This document shows, piece after piece, positions 15,208 through 22,722 of a stretch of 39,386 nucleotides of DNA (positions are counted from its first letter, which is position 1; every line of letters begins with the position of its first letter). The position numbers and the translations under genes are program-made. The notes under the pieces were generated by a model. The model searched no databases and was not told the origin of the DNA. It was given only the letters and a program-made list of their open reading frames with translations. Origin of the DNA: Streptomyces boluensis (lineage in GTDB: Bacteria > Actinomycetota > Actinomycetes > Streptomycetales > Streptomycetaceae); NCBI RefSeq assembly GCF_009908195.1, contig NZ_JAAAHS010000025.1, positions 1 through 39,386 on the forward strand. The letters are read 5' to 3'.

Positions 15208-15969
15208 TCAGTCCCGCCTGCGCCCCACGACCAGGCGGCAGCGCGGGCTGCCGTCGGGGCGGCGGCCGAACTCCTCCAGCGGGTACAGCTCGACCGCGAA
15301 GCCCGCCGCCTCCAGGTCGGCGCGGACCTCCCCGAGCGGGAACGTGCGGTAGTACATGACGAACGGCGGCCGCCGCAGCCGGTTCCGTACCCGCATCACC
15401 GTGTCGAAGCCGAGCAGGGCCCAGTGCAGGGGCGAGGTGACGGGCGAGGGCGCGCCCATCGGGAAGGCGAACACGCCGCCGGGGCGCAGCGCGCGGTGCA
15501 CCGAGGCGAAGAGGGCGGGCCGCTCGGCGGGCAGGAAGTGCCCGAACGCGCCGAAGCTGACGGCCAGGTCGAAGGCGCCCGCGAAGGGCAGGGCGAGGGC
15601 GTCGCCGCGGACCCAGTGCACCTCGGGGCCAGGGTCGCCGTTCCGCTCGGAAGGCTCGGCCGCGCGCCGGGTCCGATCCTGGTCTGCCGCCGTGGCCAGC
15701 ATGCCCGCGCTGAAGTCGACCCCGGTGACCTGTGCGCGGCACACGGTGCGCAGGGCGCGCAGGCCCGCGCCGGTTCCGCAGCACACGTCGAGGCCCGCGT
15801 CGAAAGGGCCGAGTCGGCTGAGTACGGCGGCGGTGGCGTCGAGGAAGCGGTCCGGGGTGCGGAACGGGGTGTGGTCGAACTTCGGGGCGAGCAGGTCGTA
15901 GCCCCGCTCCACGGAGGTCAGGGCCTGCTCGGCCAGTTCGCGGAGGGTCGGACCCTGTGAGGTGAACAT
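15208..15969 (-). CDS. Class I SAM-dependent methyltransferase
   Basis: A 253-residue methyltransferase. Motif I is GLDVCCGTGAG (59-69), the acidic loop ends at VTGVDFSAGM, motif II/III runs through VRGDALALPF and the SFGAFGHFLP segment, and HRALRPGGVFAF is the post-motif strand. The C-terminal part may bind the acceptor. The ATG at 15969 lacks a clear ribosome site, but GATTAGGGT ends 6 nt before it, so a leaderless transcript is plausible. The acceptor is unknown. It is divergent from a secreted lipase. Confidence 0.87.
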   Translation of the reverse strand: MFTSQGPTLRELAEQALTSVERGYDLLAPKFDHTPFRTPDRFLDATAAVLSRLGPFDAGLDVCCGTGAGLRALRTVCRAQVTGVDFSAGMLATAADQDRTRRAAEPSERNGDPGPEVHWVRGDALALPFAGAFDLAVSFGAFGHFLPAERPALFASVHRALRPGGVFAFPMGAPSPVTSPLHWALLGFDTVMRVRNRLRRPPFVMYYRTFPLGEVRADLEAAGFAVELYPLEEFGRRPDGSPRCRLVVGRRRD

Positions 15970-16062
15970 TCCGTCACCCTAATCGGCACACCTCGTTACT
16001 GACTCTGTGTCAATTTTGCCGACCCGTATCTTCCCCGCGGCGCGTACCCGACCGTAACTTGT

Positions 16063-16092
16063 CAGGAGCACGACGTTCAGGAGCACGACGTT
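16063..16092. repeat. 15-bp tandem direct repeat
   Basis: CAGGAGCACGACGTT occurs twice back to back (16063-16077 and 16078-16092), about 115 nt upstream of the lipase start and 95 nt upstream of the divergent methyltransferase. It could be a regulator site or a simple duplication. Confidence 0.5.
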
Positions 16093-16205
16093 CCTCCCGT
16101 ACGCGCGCACGTGTGGTCCGGGCCGCAGACAGCGCACCGACTCGCCCCTCTGGGGGTGTCTCGCCGAGCACGTCAATTCCCCACGAGCCGCAAGGAGTTC
16201 GCTCG

Positions 16206-17177
16206 ATGCTGCCCTGGTCCCGTCGCACCACATCCGGTCACACCACATCCGGTCACACCACGTCCCGTCCGCGTCGTCCGCGTCCGTCCACCGCCCGTGC
16301 CCTGCGCCCGTTCGCCGCCGCACTGCTGCTCGCCGCGGCCGCTCTGGCACCCGCCTCGTCCGCGCAGGCGCAGCCCGCCGGTTCGGGTACGGGTGCTGCC
16401 GCCTCCGCCGCCGAGTCGAGCAGCGGCTGGAACGACTACGGCTGCCGTCCCTCGGCCGAGCACCCCCGCCCCGTGGTCCTGGTGCACGGCACCTTCGGCA
16501 ACTCCGTCGACAACTGGCTGGGGCTCGCCCCGTATCTGGTCGCCCGCGGGTACTGCGTCTTCTCCCTGGACTACGGGCAGTTGCCCGGTGTGCCGATCTT
16601 CCACGGGCTCGGCCCGGTCGACGAGTCCGCCGGGCAGTTGGACACGTTCGTGGACAAGGTGCTCGCCGCGACCGGCACCGGGGAGGTCGACCTGGTCGGG
16701 CACTCGCAGGGCGGGATGATGCCGCGGCACTACCTGAAGTTCCTCGGGGGCGCCGAGAAGGTGAACGCACTCGTCGGCCTCGCGCCCGACAACCACGGCA
16801 CCGACCTGAACGGCCTCACCAAGCTGCTCGAGCACTTCCCCGGCGCCGCGGACCTGGTGGACGAGAACACGCCGGGCCTCGCCGACCAGATCGCCGGCTC
16901 GCCGTTCCTGACCAAGCTGAACGAGGGCGGCGACACCGTGCCCGGAGTGCGGTACACGGTCATCGCCACCCGCTACGACCAGGTGGTGACGCCGTACGCC
17001 TCGCAGTTCCTGGAGGGCCCCGACGTGCGGAACGTGCTGATCCAGGACAAGTGCGCGGCCGACCTGTCCGAGCACGTGGCGATCGGCCTCGCCGACCGGA
17101 TCGCCTTCCACGAGGTGGCCAACGCCCTCGACCCGGCCCACGCGAAGCCCACCACCTGTGCGTCGGCGGTGAGTTGA
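16206..17177 (+). CDS. Secreted lipase, alpha/beta hydrolase
   Basis: A 323-residue exported lipase of the class 2/EstA type. The signal region is long and Arg-rich (R6 to R34), followed by a hydrophobic stretch (35-50) and cleavage probably near AQAQ. The oxyanion motif is VLVHGTFGN (91-99), the nucleophile elbow GHSQG (165-169, Ser167), the likely acid Asp258 in RYDQVVTPY and the base His290 in LSEHV. Cys80, Cys117, Cys283 and a C-terminal Cys could form disulfides. AAGGAG precedes the ATG at 16206. The first 20 residues contain TTSGH repeats from a 15-bp duplication. A strong hairpin follows the stop. Confidence 0.9.
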   Translation: MLPWSRRTTSGHTTSGHTTSRPRRPRPSTARALRPFAAALLLAAAALAPASSAQAQPAGSGTGAAASAAESSSGWNDYGCRPSAEHPRPVVLVHGTFGNSVDNWLGLAPYLVARGYCVFSLDYGQLPGVPIFHGLGPVDESAGQLDTFVDKVLAATGTGEVDLVGHSQGGMMPRHYLKFLGGAEKVNALVGLAPDNHGTDLNGLTKLLEHFPGAADLVDENTPGLADQIAGSPFLTKLNEGGDTVPGVRYTVIATRYDQVVTPYASQFLEGPDVRNVLIQDKCAADLSEHVAIGLADRIAFHEVANALDPAHAKPTTCASAVS

Positions 17178-17191
17178 GCCGACCGAGGCCG

Positions 17192-17222
17192 GCGCCTGGC
17201 GGGTTGACGACCCGTCAGGCGC
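17192..17222. terminator. 13-bp hairpin between convergent lipase and hydrolase genes
   Basis: GCGCCTGGCGGGT (17192-17204) pairs with ACCCGTCAGGCGC (17210-17222) with one G-U pair and a 5-nt loop. It lies between two converging genes and is probably a bidirectional terminator. Confidence 0.75.
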
Positions 17223-17247
17223 GGCTCGGCGGCCGGGACGCTCCGGG

Positions 17248-18366
17248 TCAGCCGTACATCGCGACGCGGTACAGCGCGGCCAGCGCTTCGTCGAGGGGAT
17301 GAGGCTGGGGCCTGCCGGAGGAGTCGAGCGTGTTCCACCTCTGCAGGTTCACCGCGACCGCCAACTGCCGCCCGCCGTCGGCACGGGTCATGGCCAGTGC
17401 TCCACCACCCCAGACCGTGCCGCCGTGGCCCCAGAAGGTGCCCTGACCGGGGCCCTCCATCGGGTGCAGGCCGAGGCCGTACTCGATCGTCCGCCCCTCC
17501 TGGGAGATGACCGGGACGGTACGCCGCATCTGCGCCAGCGACGACGGGTCGACGATCTCCCCGGCCAGCAGCAGGGCGTAGAAGCGGTTGAGGTCCGAGA
17601 CGGTCGATATCAGCGAGGCCGAAGGGCCCACCCATGACATGTCGAAGACGCTGTAGTCGCGCGGCGGTTCGATCATCCCGAACCACGCCTCGTAGAGCCG
17701 CGAGTGCGGCCCGTCGACGTGCGGCCCGTCGGGGAGTTCGGTGTCGCGGAGCCCGGCGCGCTCGATGACGTTCCGGGTGATGTACCGCTCGGCCGTGGTT
17801 CCGGTGACGTGCTCCAGGAGCTCGACGAGGAGCAGGTAGTTGGTGTTGGAGTACAGCCCCGGAGTGCCGCCCGGGGCGCCGGCCGCGGGGGCGGTGACGC
17901 CCATCCCGATCAGCTCGACGGGGTCGAACCGCGTGAACCGGTGGTCGTCCAGGCTGTCGGGCCGGGTCTGCGCGAGGTCGGGGTACGCCTTCAACGAGGG
18001 GTAGGCGTACGGGAGATACTCGGCGAGGCCGCTGGTGTGGTTCAGGAGCATCCGGACCGTGATCGCGTCCCCGCGCTCACCTGGAACAAGGCGCGGAAGG
18101 TACCGGCCGATCGGTGCGTCGAGCCCGATCCGGCCGCGCTCGACCTGCTGCAGCACCGCAGCGGCGGTGAAGGTCTTGGTGATGCTGCCGACGCGGTGCC
18201 GCATGTCGGCGGTGACGGGACGGCCGGTGGCGACATCGGCGACCCCGGCGGCGCCCCGCCAGACCTCGTCGCCGTCCCGCACCTCCGCGAACAGGCCCGG
18301 CATTCCAGCACGGTGAACGTTCTCGACGGCCGCTTCGAGGGCCGCGGAATCCAGTGGGTTCTTCAC
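17248..18366 (-). CDS. Beta-lactamase/DD-peptidase fold serine hydrolase
   Basis: A 372-residue serine hydrolase with all three class C/DD-peptidase motifs: S61-I-T-K64, Y172-S-N174 and H314-G-G316. It therefore looks catalytically complete, either as a DD-carboxypeptidase-like enzyme or an esterase. There is no signal peptide, which favours a cytoplasmic esterase or a non-classical route. The GTG at 18366 is chosen for its AAAGGA, rather than the longer open frame that would run through the operator region. It is divergent from a TetR regulator across a palindromic site, so it is probably the regulator's main target. Confidence 0.87.
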   Translation of the reverse strand: MKNPLDSAALEAAVENVHRAGMPGLFAEVRDGDEVWRGAAGVADVATGRPVTADMRHRVGSITKTFTAAAVLQQVERGRIGLDAPIGRYLPRLVPGERGDAITVRMLLNHTSGLAEYLPYAYPSLKAYPDLAQTRPDSLDDHRFTRFDPVELIGMGVTAPAAGAPGGTPGLYSNTNYLLLVELLEHVTGTTAERYITRNVIERAGLRDTELPDGPHVDGPHSRLYEAWFGMIEPPRDYSVFDMSWVGPSASLISTVSDLNRFYALLLAGEIVDPSSLAQMRRTVPVISQEGRTIEYGLGLHPMEGPGQGTFWGHGGTVWGGGALAMTRADGGRQLAVAVNLQRWNTLDSSGRPQPHPLDEALAALYRVAMYG

Positions 18367-18475
18367 GTCATGCGTCCTTTCGTCTTCCCCGGGGTGAGCG
18401 CCGCATCGCTCGCCCGACCCCCGGACAGCAGGGCACGAGCGGCACGCCAACTCCCCCGGCATGCCGATGTCCTCA

Positions 18476-18510
18476 TTATGCACGCGGTGCGTGCAACACC
18501 AAGTGCATAA
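18476..18510. promoter_or_regulatory. Candidate TetR operator
   Basis: TGCACGC-GGT-GCGTGCA (18479-18495) is a perfect 7-bp inverted repeat. It is nested in a wider pair, TTATGCAC (18476-18483) and GTGCATAA (18503-18510), also perfect. A TAGGCT hexamer at 18513-18518 could be the TetR gene's -10. Size and symmetry fit a TetR dimer site between the regulator and the divergent hydrolase. Confidence 0.6.
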
Positions 18511-18564
18511 GTTAGGCTGAGGGTCTGCGAGAGGACCGGCGAGGTGACCGGCGAGAGGAGCGAG

Positions 18565-19224
18565 ATGGCAGGCCGAAGGCGTTGGTCGACCGAAGAGATC
18601 CTGGATGCGGCGGCGGAGCTGCTGCGCACGAGCGACGCGGATTCGTTCAGCGTGCGCAAGCTGGCCGCGGCTCTCGGGACCGACTCATCCAGCCTGTACC
18701 GGCACTTCCGCAGCAAGACCGAACTGTTGCGCGCGGTGGCCGACCGCATCCTCCTGGCCGCGATGGAGGGTCACAGGCCCGAGGGCGACTGGAAGCAGCG
18801 GATCACGGCCCTGGCCCTGCGGGTGCGTGACGCTTTCGGCCGGCAGCCCCAACTCGCCGCGGTCTGGGGGCGGTACGCGTCGAGCGGCGCCGGTTCCCGC
18901 CTCGTCATGGAAGAGGTGCTGCAGGCACTGCGCGCGTCAGGCCTGCCCGATGAGGAGATCCCGGCGCGCTATCACCGACTCGCGGTCCTCATCGCCTCGT
19001 TGATCGCCTCCGAGGCCGGGGTCAGTACGGTCACCCCGGAGGAGCACGACCAGGGTATGGAGCTGTTCCGCGTGGCGGTACTGGGCGCCGACCCCGAACG
19101 CTTCCCGGCCCTGGCCCACTTCGCCCGCGACGTCCGCCCGCTGGGGGCGGACCGCCGCGCCGCGTTCGAGGAGATCCTCGCGGCCCAACTCGCCCACATC
19201 GAGGCCTCGATCCCCTCGGACTAG
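18565..19224 (+). CDS. TetR-family transcriptional repressor
   Basis: A 219-residue TetR protein. The N-terminal helix-turn-helix covers about residues 7-52 (TEEILDAAAELL... SVRKLAAALGTDSSSLYRHF), and the C-terminal half resembles TetR_C domains. The ATG at 18565 has AGGAG before it; an in-frame GTG at 18544 is less likely. It is divergent from the beta-lactamase-fold hydrolase with a palindromic site between them. The ligand is unknown; the target gene suggests an ester or beta-lactam-like compound. Confidence 0.9.
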   Translation: MAGRRRWSTEEILDAAAELLRTSDADSFSVRKLAAALGTDSSSLYRHFRSKTELLRAVADRILLAAMEGHRPEGDWKQRITALALRVRDAFGRQPQLAAVWGRYASSGAGSRLVMEEVLQALRASGLPDEEIPARYHRLAVLIASLIASEAGVSTVTPEEHDQGMELFRVAVLGADPERFPALAHFARDVRPLGADRRAAFEEILAAQLAHIEASIPSD

Positions 19225-19264
19225 GGGGCGCCTCTCCGATCCTTGCGGATCCGGCCGCCCTCTG

Positions 19265-19288
19265 AACCGGCCAGGAGCCCGGCCGGTT
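19265..19288. terminator. Hairpin between convergent TetR and MarR genes
   Basis: AACCGGCC (19265-19272) pairs perfectly with GGCCGGTT (19281-19288) around an 8-nt loop, followed by one further T. It separates two converging regulator genes. Confidence 0.65.
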
Positions 19289-19316
19289 TCCATGGGCGGC
19301 GGAAGCGAGGTGCCGG

Positions 19317-19763
19317 TCAGCGGCGGCCCTGGCTCATCTCGTACAGCGTGCGCAGGCTCCGGAGAAACGCTTCCCGGTCGGCAGCCGGCACCTGTCCGAG
19401 CAGGCGTTCCTCGCCGTTCTGGACGGCGGCCCGGACGGTGTCCCGGAGGCGGCGGCCCTCCGGAGTGAGGGAGAGCAGGCGCACCCGGCGATCCTTGGGG
19501 TCGGGCCGGCGGGTCAGCATTCCGCGCGACTCCAGGTCGTCGAGTACGGCGATGATCCGGGTCTTGTCGGCGTGGATGGCCTCGGCCAGTGCGGCCTGGG
19601 TACGCAGCGGTGTCTCGTCGAGGTGGCACAGCACCGCATACGCCCACATGGTCAGGTCGTGTGCGTCGAGAACCGGCTTTTCAGCGGCCATCAGGGCACG
19701 GCCCAGGGGGACGACCATCGCGGCGAGGTCGGGTCGGGGCGCGTTCCGGTGAGCTGTGTTCAT
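19317..19763 (-). CDS. MarR-family transcriptional regulator
   Basis: A 148-residue winged-helix MarR protein. The recognition region (AALAEAIHADKTRIIAVLDDLESRGMLTR) and the wing (RRPDPKDRRVRLLSLTPEGRRL) are typical and complete. The start at 19763 is the family start. It is divergent from a small monooxygenase-like gene, whose start lies only 52 bp away, so one operator would control both. TTGACA at 19781-19786 is a candidate -35 for the neighbour and lies where a repressor would block it. The ligand is unknown; phenolic compounds are common for the family. Confidence 0.9.
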   Translation of the reverse strand: MNTAHRNAPRPDLAAMVVPLGRALMAAEKPVLDAHDLTMWAYAVLCHLDETPLRTQAALAEAIHADKTRIIAVLDDLESRGMLTRRPDPKDRRVRLLSLTPEGRRLRDTVRAAVQNGEERLLGQVPAADREAFLRSLRTLYEMSQGRR

Positions 19764-19815
19764 GTCGGCGAAGGTACCGTTTGACAATTCGTATGCTCGC
19801 GCAGATCGTAAGCGC

Positions 19816-20208
19816 ATGCGTATGAAACTGTTGAGGTCGCCCTGGACACCTGGGCCGGACCACGGCCGGGACGGTCCCGTCCTGGTCAGCGTCACTGACT
19901 TCAGGTTCGACAGGTTCATGGACCTACCCGGTATCCACCGTGCGGCCCGGCGGCTCGCGAACGGCTGGCCGGAGCTTGAAGGGGCGTACGGCATGTGGCT
20001 CTGGGCCCGGCCCGCCGCCCGCCACTGCGGCGCCGTGGCCGTCTGGCGCGACGAGGCCGCCCTGCACCGGTTCATCGCCTGGCCGCCACACATCGAGATC
20101 ATGCGCGCGTACCGGGGAAGGGGCGCCCTGACCTCCACCACCTGGCGCTCGGACGCCTTCGACCCGACGGAGACCTGGGCCCGCGCCCGCACTGGCCTCC
20201 TTGCCTGA
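19816..20208 (+). CDS. Small monooxygenase-like (ferredoxin-fold) protein
   Basis: A 130-residue protein with the outline of an antibiotic-biosynthesis-monooxygenase/DUF3291-like ferredoxin fold: a beta strand VLVSVTDFRF, the helix IHRAARRLANGW, the strand GAVAVWRDEAALHRFI and PPHIEIMRAYRGRG. Assignment is by overall pattern, not by a signature motif. ATG codons at 19816 and 19822 are both possible and neither has a ribosome site. TTGACA (19781-19786) lies 29 nt upstream, so a transcript beginning near 19816 would be leaderless. It is divergent from the MarR gene and is its probable target. Confidence 0.65.
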   Translation: MRMKLLRSPWTPGPDHGRDGPVLVSVTDFRFDRFMDLPGIHRAARRLANGWPELEGAYGMWLWARPAARHCGAVAVWRDEAALHRFIAWPPHIEIMRAYRGRGALTSTTWRSDAFDPTETWARARTGLLA

Positions 20209-20402
20209 GCCCGTCCAACTGGACCGAACTTTGAGCCCCGTTCAGCCGGGCCGACGGTGGGCTGCTCGATGTGACGTACGGGCCAACTCCACGCTGAGCA
20301 GGGCGATCTGGCGACGGCGCGGTGATACGTGCCGTGGCGTCGGTGGCGGTGAAGCGGGCCGCATGCGATTTTGAGCCGTGCGTCGGCAGCCCTGAGGCTC
20401 CG

Positions 20403-20771
20403 TCAGGGGTGGCTGGTGTCGATGACGCAGAAGAGGTTGTCGTCCGGGTCGGCGAGGACCACGAAGTCGGGGTCCTCCGGATAGCTGTCCCAGTCGACGC
20501 GGCGGGCCCCGAGGGCGAGCAGTCGCTTCACCTCGGCGGCCTGGGCGGCGGCGTCCGTCGCGTACAGGTCGAGGTGGACGCGGGGGCGTGGCTGCGGCGG
20601 GACGTCGCTGCGGCCGAGCGAGAGGCCCGGCCCGTGACCCGAGGACGGGACCAGGACCACCCAGTCGTCGCCGGGTTCGTCACGGGGTACGTACGACAGG
20701 GCGCGGGTCCAGAAGGCGGTCGCGCGGGGGACGTCCGAGACGCCGAGGACGATCGATCCGATGGTCAGCAT
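20403..20771 (-). CDS. VOC family protein, glyoxalase/bleomycin-resistance fold
   Basis: A 122-residue vicinal-oxygen-chelate protein. The first module begins GSIVLGVSDVPRATAFWTRAL, and the second is RVHLDLYATDAAAQAAEVKRLLALGARRV followed by FVVLADPDDNLFCVI. His66 and Glu/Asp residues near the C-terminus could form the metal site, but a full ligand set is not certain. Single-domain proteins of this length are often dimeric enzymes or drug-binding resistance proteins. No ribosome site precedes the ATG. The roughly 190 bp before the previous gene's stop hold nothing recognisable. Confidence 0.85.
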   Translation of the reverse strand: MLTIGSIVLGVSDVPRATAFWTRALSYVPRDEPGDDWVVLVPSSGHGPGLSLGRSDVPPQPRPRVHLDLYATDAAAQAAEVKRLLALGARRVDWDSYPEDPDFVVLADPDDNLFCVIDTSHP

Positions 20772-20826
20772 GGGGGCATCGTGCCAGCCCGGCGGCCCGT
20801 TCCTGAGCGGTCAGGCGATCAGGCGG

Positions 20827-21123
20827 TCAGCGGCCATCGGCGGCGAGGCGGTCGATCTCGTCCTTGGCCTCCTTGAGGCCCACGCCGGTGGCCTCCCGGT
20901 ACATCTTGATCGCCTGGACCTTCTTGCCCTCCCGCACCAGCGCGAGTACGCCGTCCATGTTGGGTACGACCGATGTGGCGTCGATGCCGAGGTGCTCGAT
21001 GATCAGGTCGAGCTTCCGCTCCACCCGGGCCGTGCGGCTCGCCGTACGGTCGATCTTGCGCTCGATCAGGCTTCCGGCGAGGAGCAGGGCGAAGGCGAGC
21101 AGGAAGACTGCGGTGATGTCCAT
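20827..21123 (-). CDS. Membrane-anchored protein with ribosomal L7/L12 C-terminal-like domain
   Basis: A 98-residue protein in three parts. Residues 4-20 are a hydrophobic membrane anchor. Residues 21-46 are a basic, helix-prone linker (ERKIDRTASRTARVERK). Residues 57-95 match the ribosomal L7/L12 C-terminal helix pattern, including KKVQAIKMYREATGVGLKEAKDEI. In L7/L12 this surface binds translational GTPases. The rest of L7/L12 (the dimerization domain) is absent. ATG at 21123 follows AGGATCA. Such short L7/L12-like proteins recur in Streptomyces without a defined function. Tethering of GTPases or ribosomes to the membrane is conceivable but untested. Confidence 0.8.
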   Translation of the reverse strand: MDITAVFLLAFALLLAGSLIERKIDRTASRTARVERKLDLIIEHLGIDATSVVPNMDGVLALVREGKKVQAIKMYREATGVGLKEAKDEIDRLAADGR

Positions 21124-21173
21124 GATCCGTGATCCTAATGGCCGCCACCGCACGGGCTCCGGGCAGGTGAACT

Positions 21174-21185
21174 TCCCGTACGGGA
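21174..21185. promoter_or_regulatory. 12-bp palindrome upstream of the L7/L12-like gene
   Basis: TCCCGTACGGGA is a perfect palindrome 50 nt before the L7/L12-like start. A related but imperfect CCCGTACGAGAGC lies at 21229-21241. They may be a pair of regulator sites. Confidence 0.25.
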
Positions 21186-21337
21186 GCGGTCGTTACGCCT
21201 TCAGCCAGGGTGCCGTGTGCCAACGCCCGTACGAGAGCAGGGTGTTCGAGGCCGAGTCGACCGCGATACCGCCTCCCACGGAGAGGCCACGAGCACGCCT
21301 CGCCGACCACCTCAGCGAAGTGATCTGCTTCACACCC

Positions 21338-21364
21338 TGTCACAGCGGTCGACGCTGCGGTGAC
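21338..21364 (+). promoter_or_regulatory. Candidate ECF41 sigma factor promoter
   Basis: TGTCACA (21338-21344) is exactly the -35 motif reported for ECF41 sigma factors. At 16 nt spacing the -10 position reads TGAC (21361-21364), which only partly fits the published CGTC. It would start transcription about 30 nt before the flavoprotein ATG, leaving room for its GGAGGAGG. An ECF41 sigma gene lies two positions downstream, which supports the assignment. Confidence 0.5.
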
Positions 21365-21397
21365 TTATGGCCGTACACCGCAGACGGAGGAGGCACC

Positions 21398-22612
21398 ATG
21401 ACTGAGAACACGCAGGTGGTCGTGATCGGTGGCGGATACGCGGGCGTGATGGCCGCGAACCGGCTGACGCAGCGCGACGACGTGACCGTGACGCTGATCA
21501 ACCCGCGCCCGGACCTTGTCCACCGGATCCGCCTGCACCAGTTGGTGGGCGGGTCCGACGACGCGGTCGTCGCGTACGAGGACGTCCTGGCCGAGCGGGT
21601 CCGGCTGGTGGTCGACACCGTGACGCGGATCGACGCGGCCGCGCGCAGCGTGACCCTTACGGCCGACGCCACGCTCGGCTACGACTACCTGATCTACGCC
21701 GTGGGCAGCGGCAGCGCGGAACCGAGCGTGCCCGGCGCCGAGTTCGCGTACCCGATCGCCACCCTGGAGGAGGCACAGCGGCTGCGCGCCGTCCTCGAAG
21801 CCACGCCCGCAACGGCCCCGGTGACGGTGGTCGGCGCCGGTCCCACCGGCATCGAGACCGCCGCCGAACTGGCGGAACAGGGCCGCCAAGTGACCCTGGT
21901 CTGCGGCGTAGTTCTCGGCCCGTACCTGCACACGCGGGGCCGGCGCTCGGTGGCGAAGCGGTTGGCCGCGCTCGGTGTGACGGTCGTCGACGGCTCGGAC
22001 ACGAAGGTGACGGCGGTGACCCGCGACACCGTACGGCTCGCCGACGGCCGTGAGCTGCCGAGCGAGGTGACCGTCTGGACCGTCGGCTTCGGCGTTCCCG
22101 ACCTGGCCGCACGCAGCGGGCTGAGCACCGACACCTTGGGCCGCCTGCTCACCGACGAGACGCTGACGAGCGTGGACGACGCACGCATCGTCGCGGCCGG
22201 GGACTCGGCGGCACCCTCCGGCCTGCCGCTGCGGATGAGCTGCCTGAACGCGTCGCCGCTGGGCGCGCGGGCCGCCGACACCGTCCTCAGCCGGCTCGCG
22301 GGTGAGCAGCCGGAGCACCTCCGCCAGGGCCTCTCCGCCCAGTGCGTCAGCCTGGGCCGGAGCGCGGGCATCTACCAGTTCGCCAACAGGTCCGACGTGG
22401 CGGTGTGGCTGCACATCGACGACGGCCTGGGCGCCCGGCTCAAGGAGGTGGCCTGCAAGGCCACCCCCAAGCACCTGGCGGACGAGGCGCACAAGCCCGG
22501 TTCGTTCAGCCTGCACCGTATGCCGGGCGGTGTCGCCAAGCGCGAGCAGCTACTGCGCGCCCACCGCGCTGACCGTACGGAGACACCGGCGGCCGCAGAC
22601 CCGGCGGTCTGA
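21398..22612 (+). CDS. NAD(P)/FAD-dependent oxidoreductase, NDH-2/AIF-like
   Basis: A 404-residue two-dinucleotide-binding flavoprotein. The FAD motif is VVVIGGGYAG (7-16) and the NAD(P) motif VVGAGPTG (144-151). The conserved AAGDSA loop near residue 267 contacts FAD. No C-terminal membrane-binding amphipathic helix is obvious. Members oxidise NAD(P)H and reduce quinones or soluble acceptors. The ATG at 21398 follows GGAGGAGG. It is the first gene of a probable unit with an ECF41 sigma factor and an SDR enzyme, and an ECF41-type -35 lies just upstream, so it is a likely sigma target. Confidence 0.88.
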   Translation: MTENTQVVVIGGGYAGVMAANRLTQRDDVTVTLINPRPDLVHRIRLHQLVGGSDDAVVAYEDVLAERVRLVVDTVTRIDAAARSVTLTADATLGYDYLIYAVGSGSAEPSVPGAEFAYPIATLEEAQRLRAVLEATPATAPVTVVGAGPTGIETAAELAEQGRQVTLVCGVVLGPYLHTRGRRSVAKRLAALGVTVVDGSDTKVTAVTRDTVRLADGRELPSEVTVWTVGFGVPDLAARSGLSTDTLGRLLTDETLTSVDDARIVAAGDSAAPSGLPLRMSCLNASPLGARAADTVLSRLAGEQPEHLRQGLSAQCVSLGRSAGIYQFANRSDVAVWLHIDDGLGARLKEVACKATPKHLADEAHKPGSFSLHRMPGGVAKREQLLRAHRADRTETPAAADPAV

Positions 22613-22671
22613 CCGGTGCGTGCCGCGCGGGCCGTGCTGGCCGTGCTGGCCGTGCTGTGAACACGTACGAA

Positions 22672-22698
22672 CGCGGTCGGCCACCACGGCCGACCGCG
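22672..22698 (+). other. 11-bp perfect hairpin between flavoprotein and sigma genes
   Basis: CGCGGTCGGCC (22672-22682) pairs perfectly with GGCCGACCGCG (22688-22698) around ACCAC. It lies 60 nt after the flavoprotein stop and ends 24 nt before the sigma TTG start. It could attenuate or partly terminate read-through, or protect the mRNA end, setting a lower sigma than oxidoreductase level. A GGCCGTGCT triplet repeat (22630-22657) precedes it. Confidence 0.6.
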
Positions 22699-22722
22699 CG
22701 GGACGAGGAGTGGGGACGAGAG

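Noticed and set aside
16206..16268. Separate small gene in the repetitive lipase N-terminus
   Set aside because: The TTSGH repeats are in frame with the lipase signal region, which has a good ribosome site and hydrophobic core, so it is one gene.
22657..22722. Longer ECF41 sigma start at GTG 22657
   Set aside because: The extra 22 residues are Arg/Pro-rich, would cover the intercistronic hairpin and do not match the family N-terminus; TTG 22723 fits.
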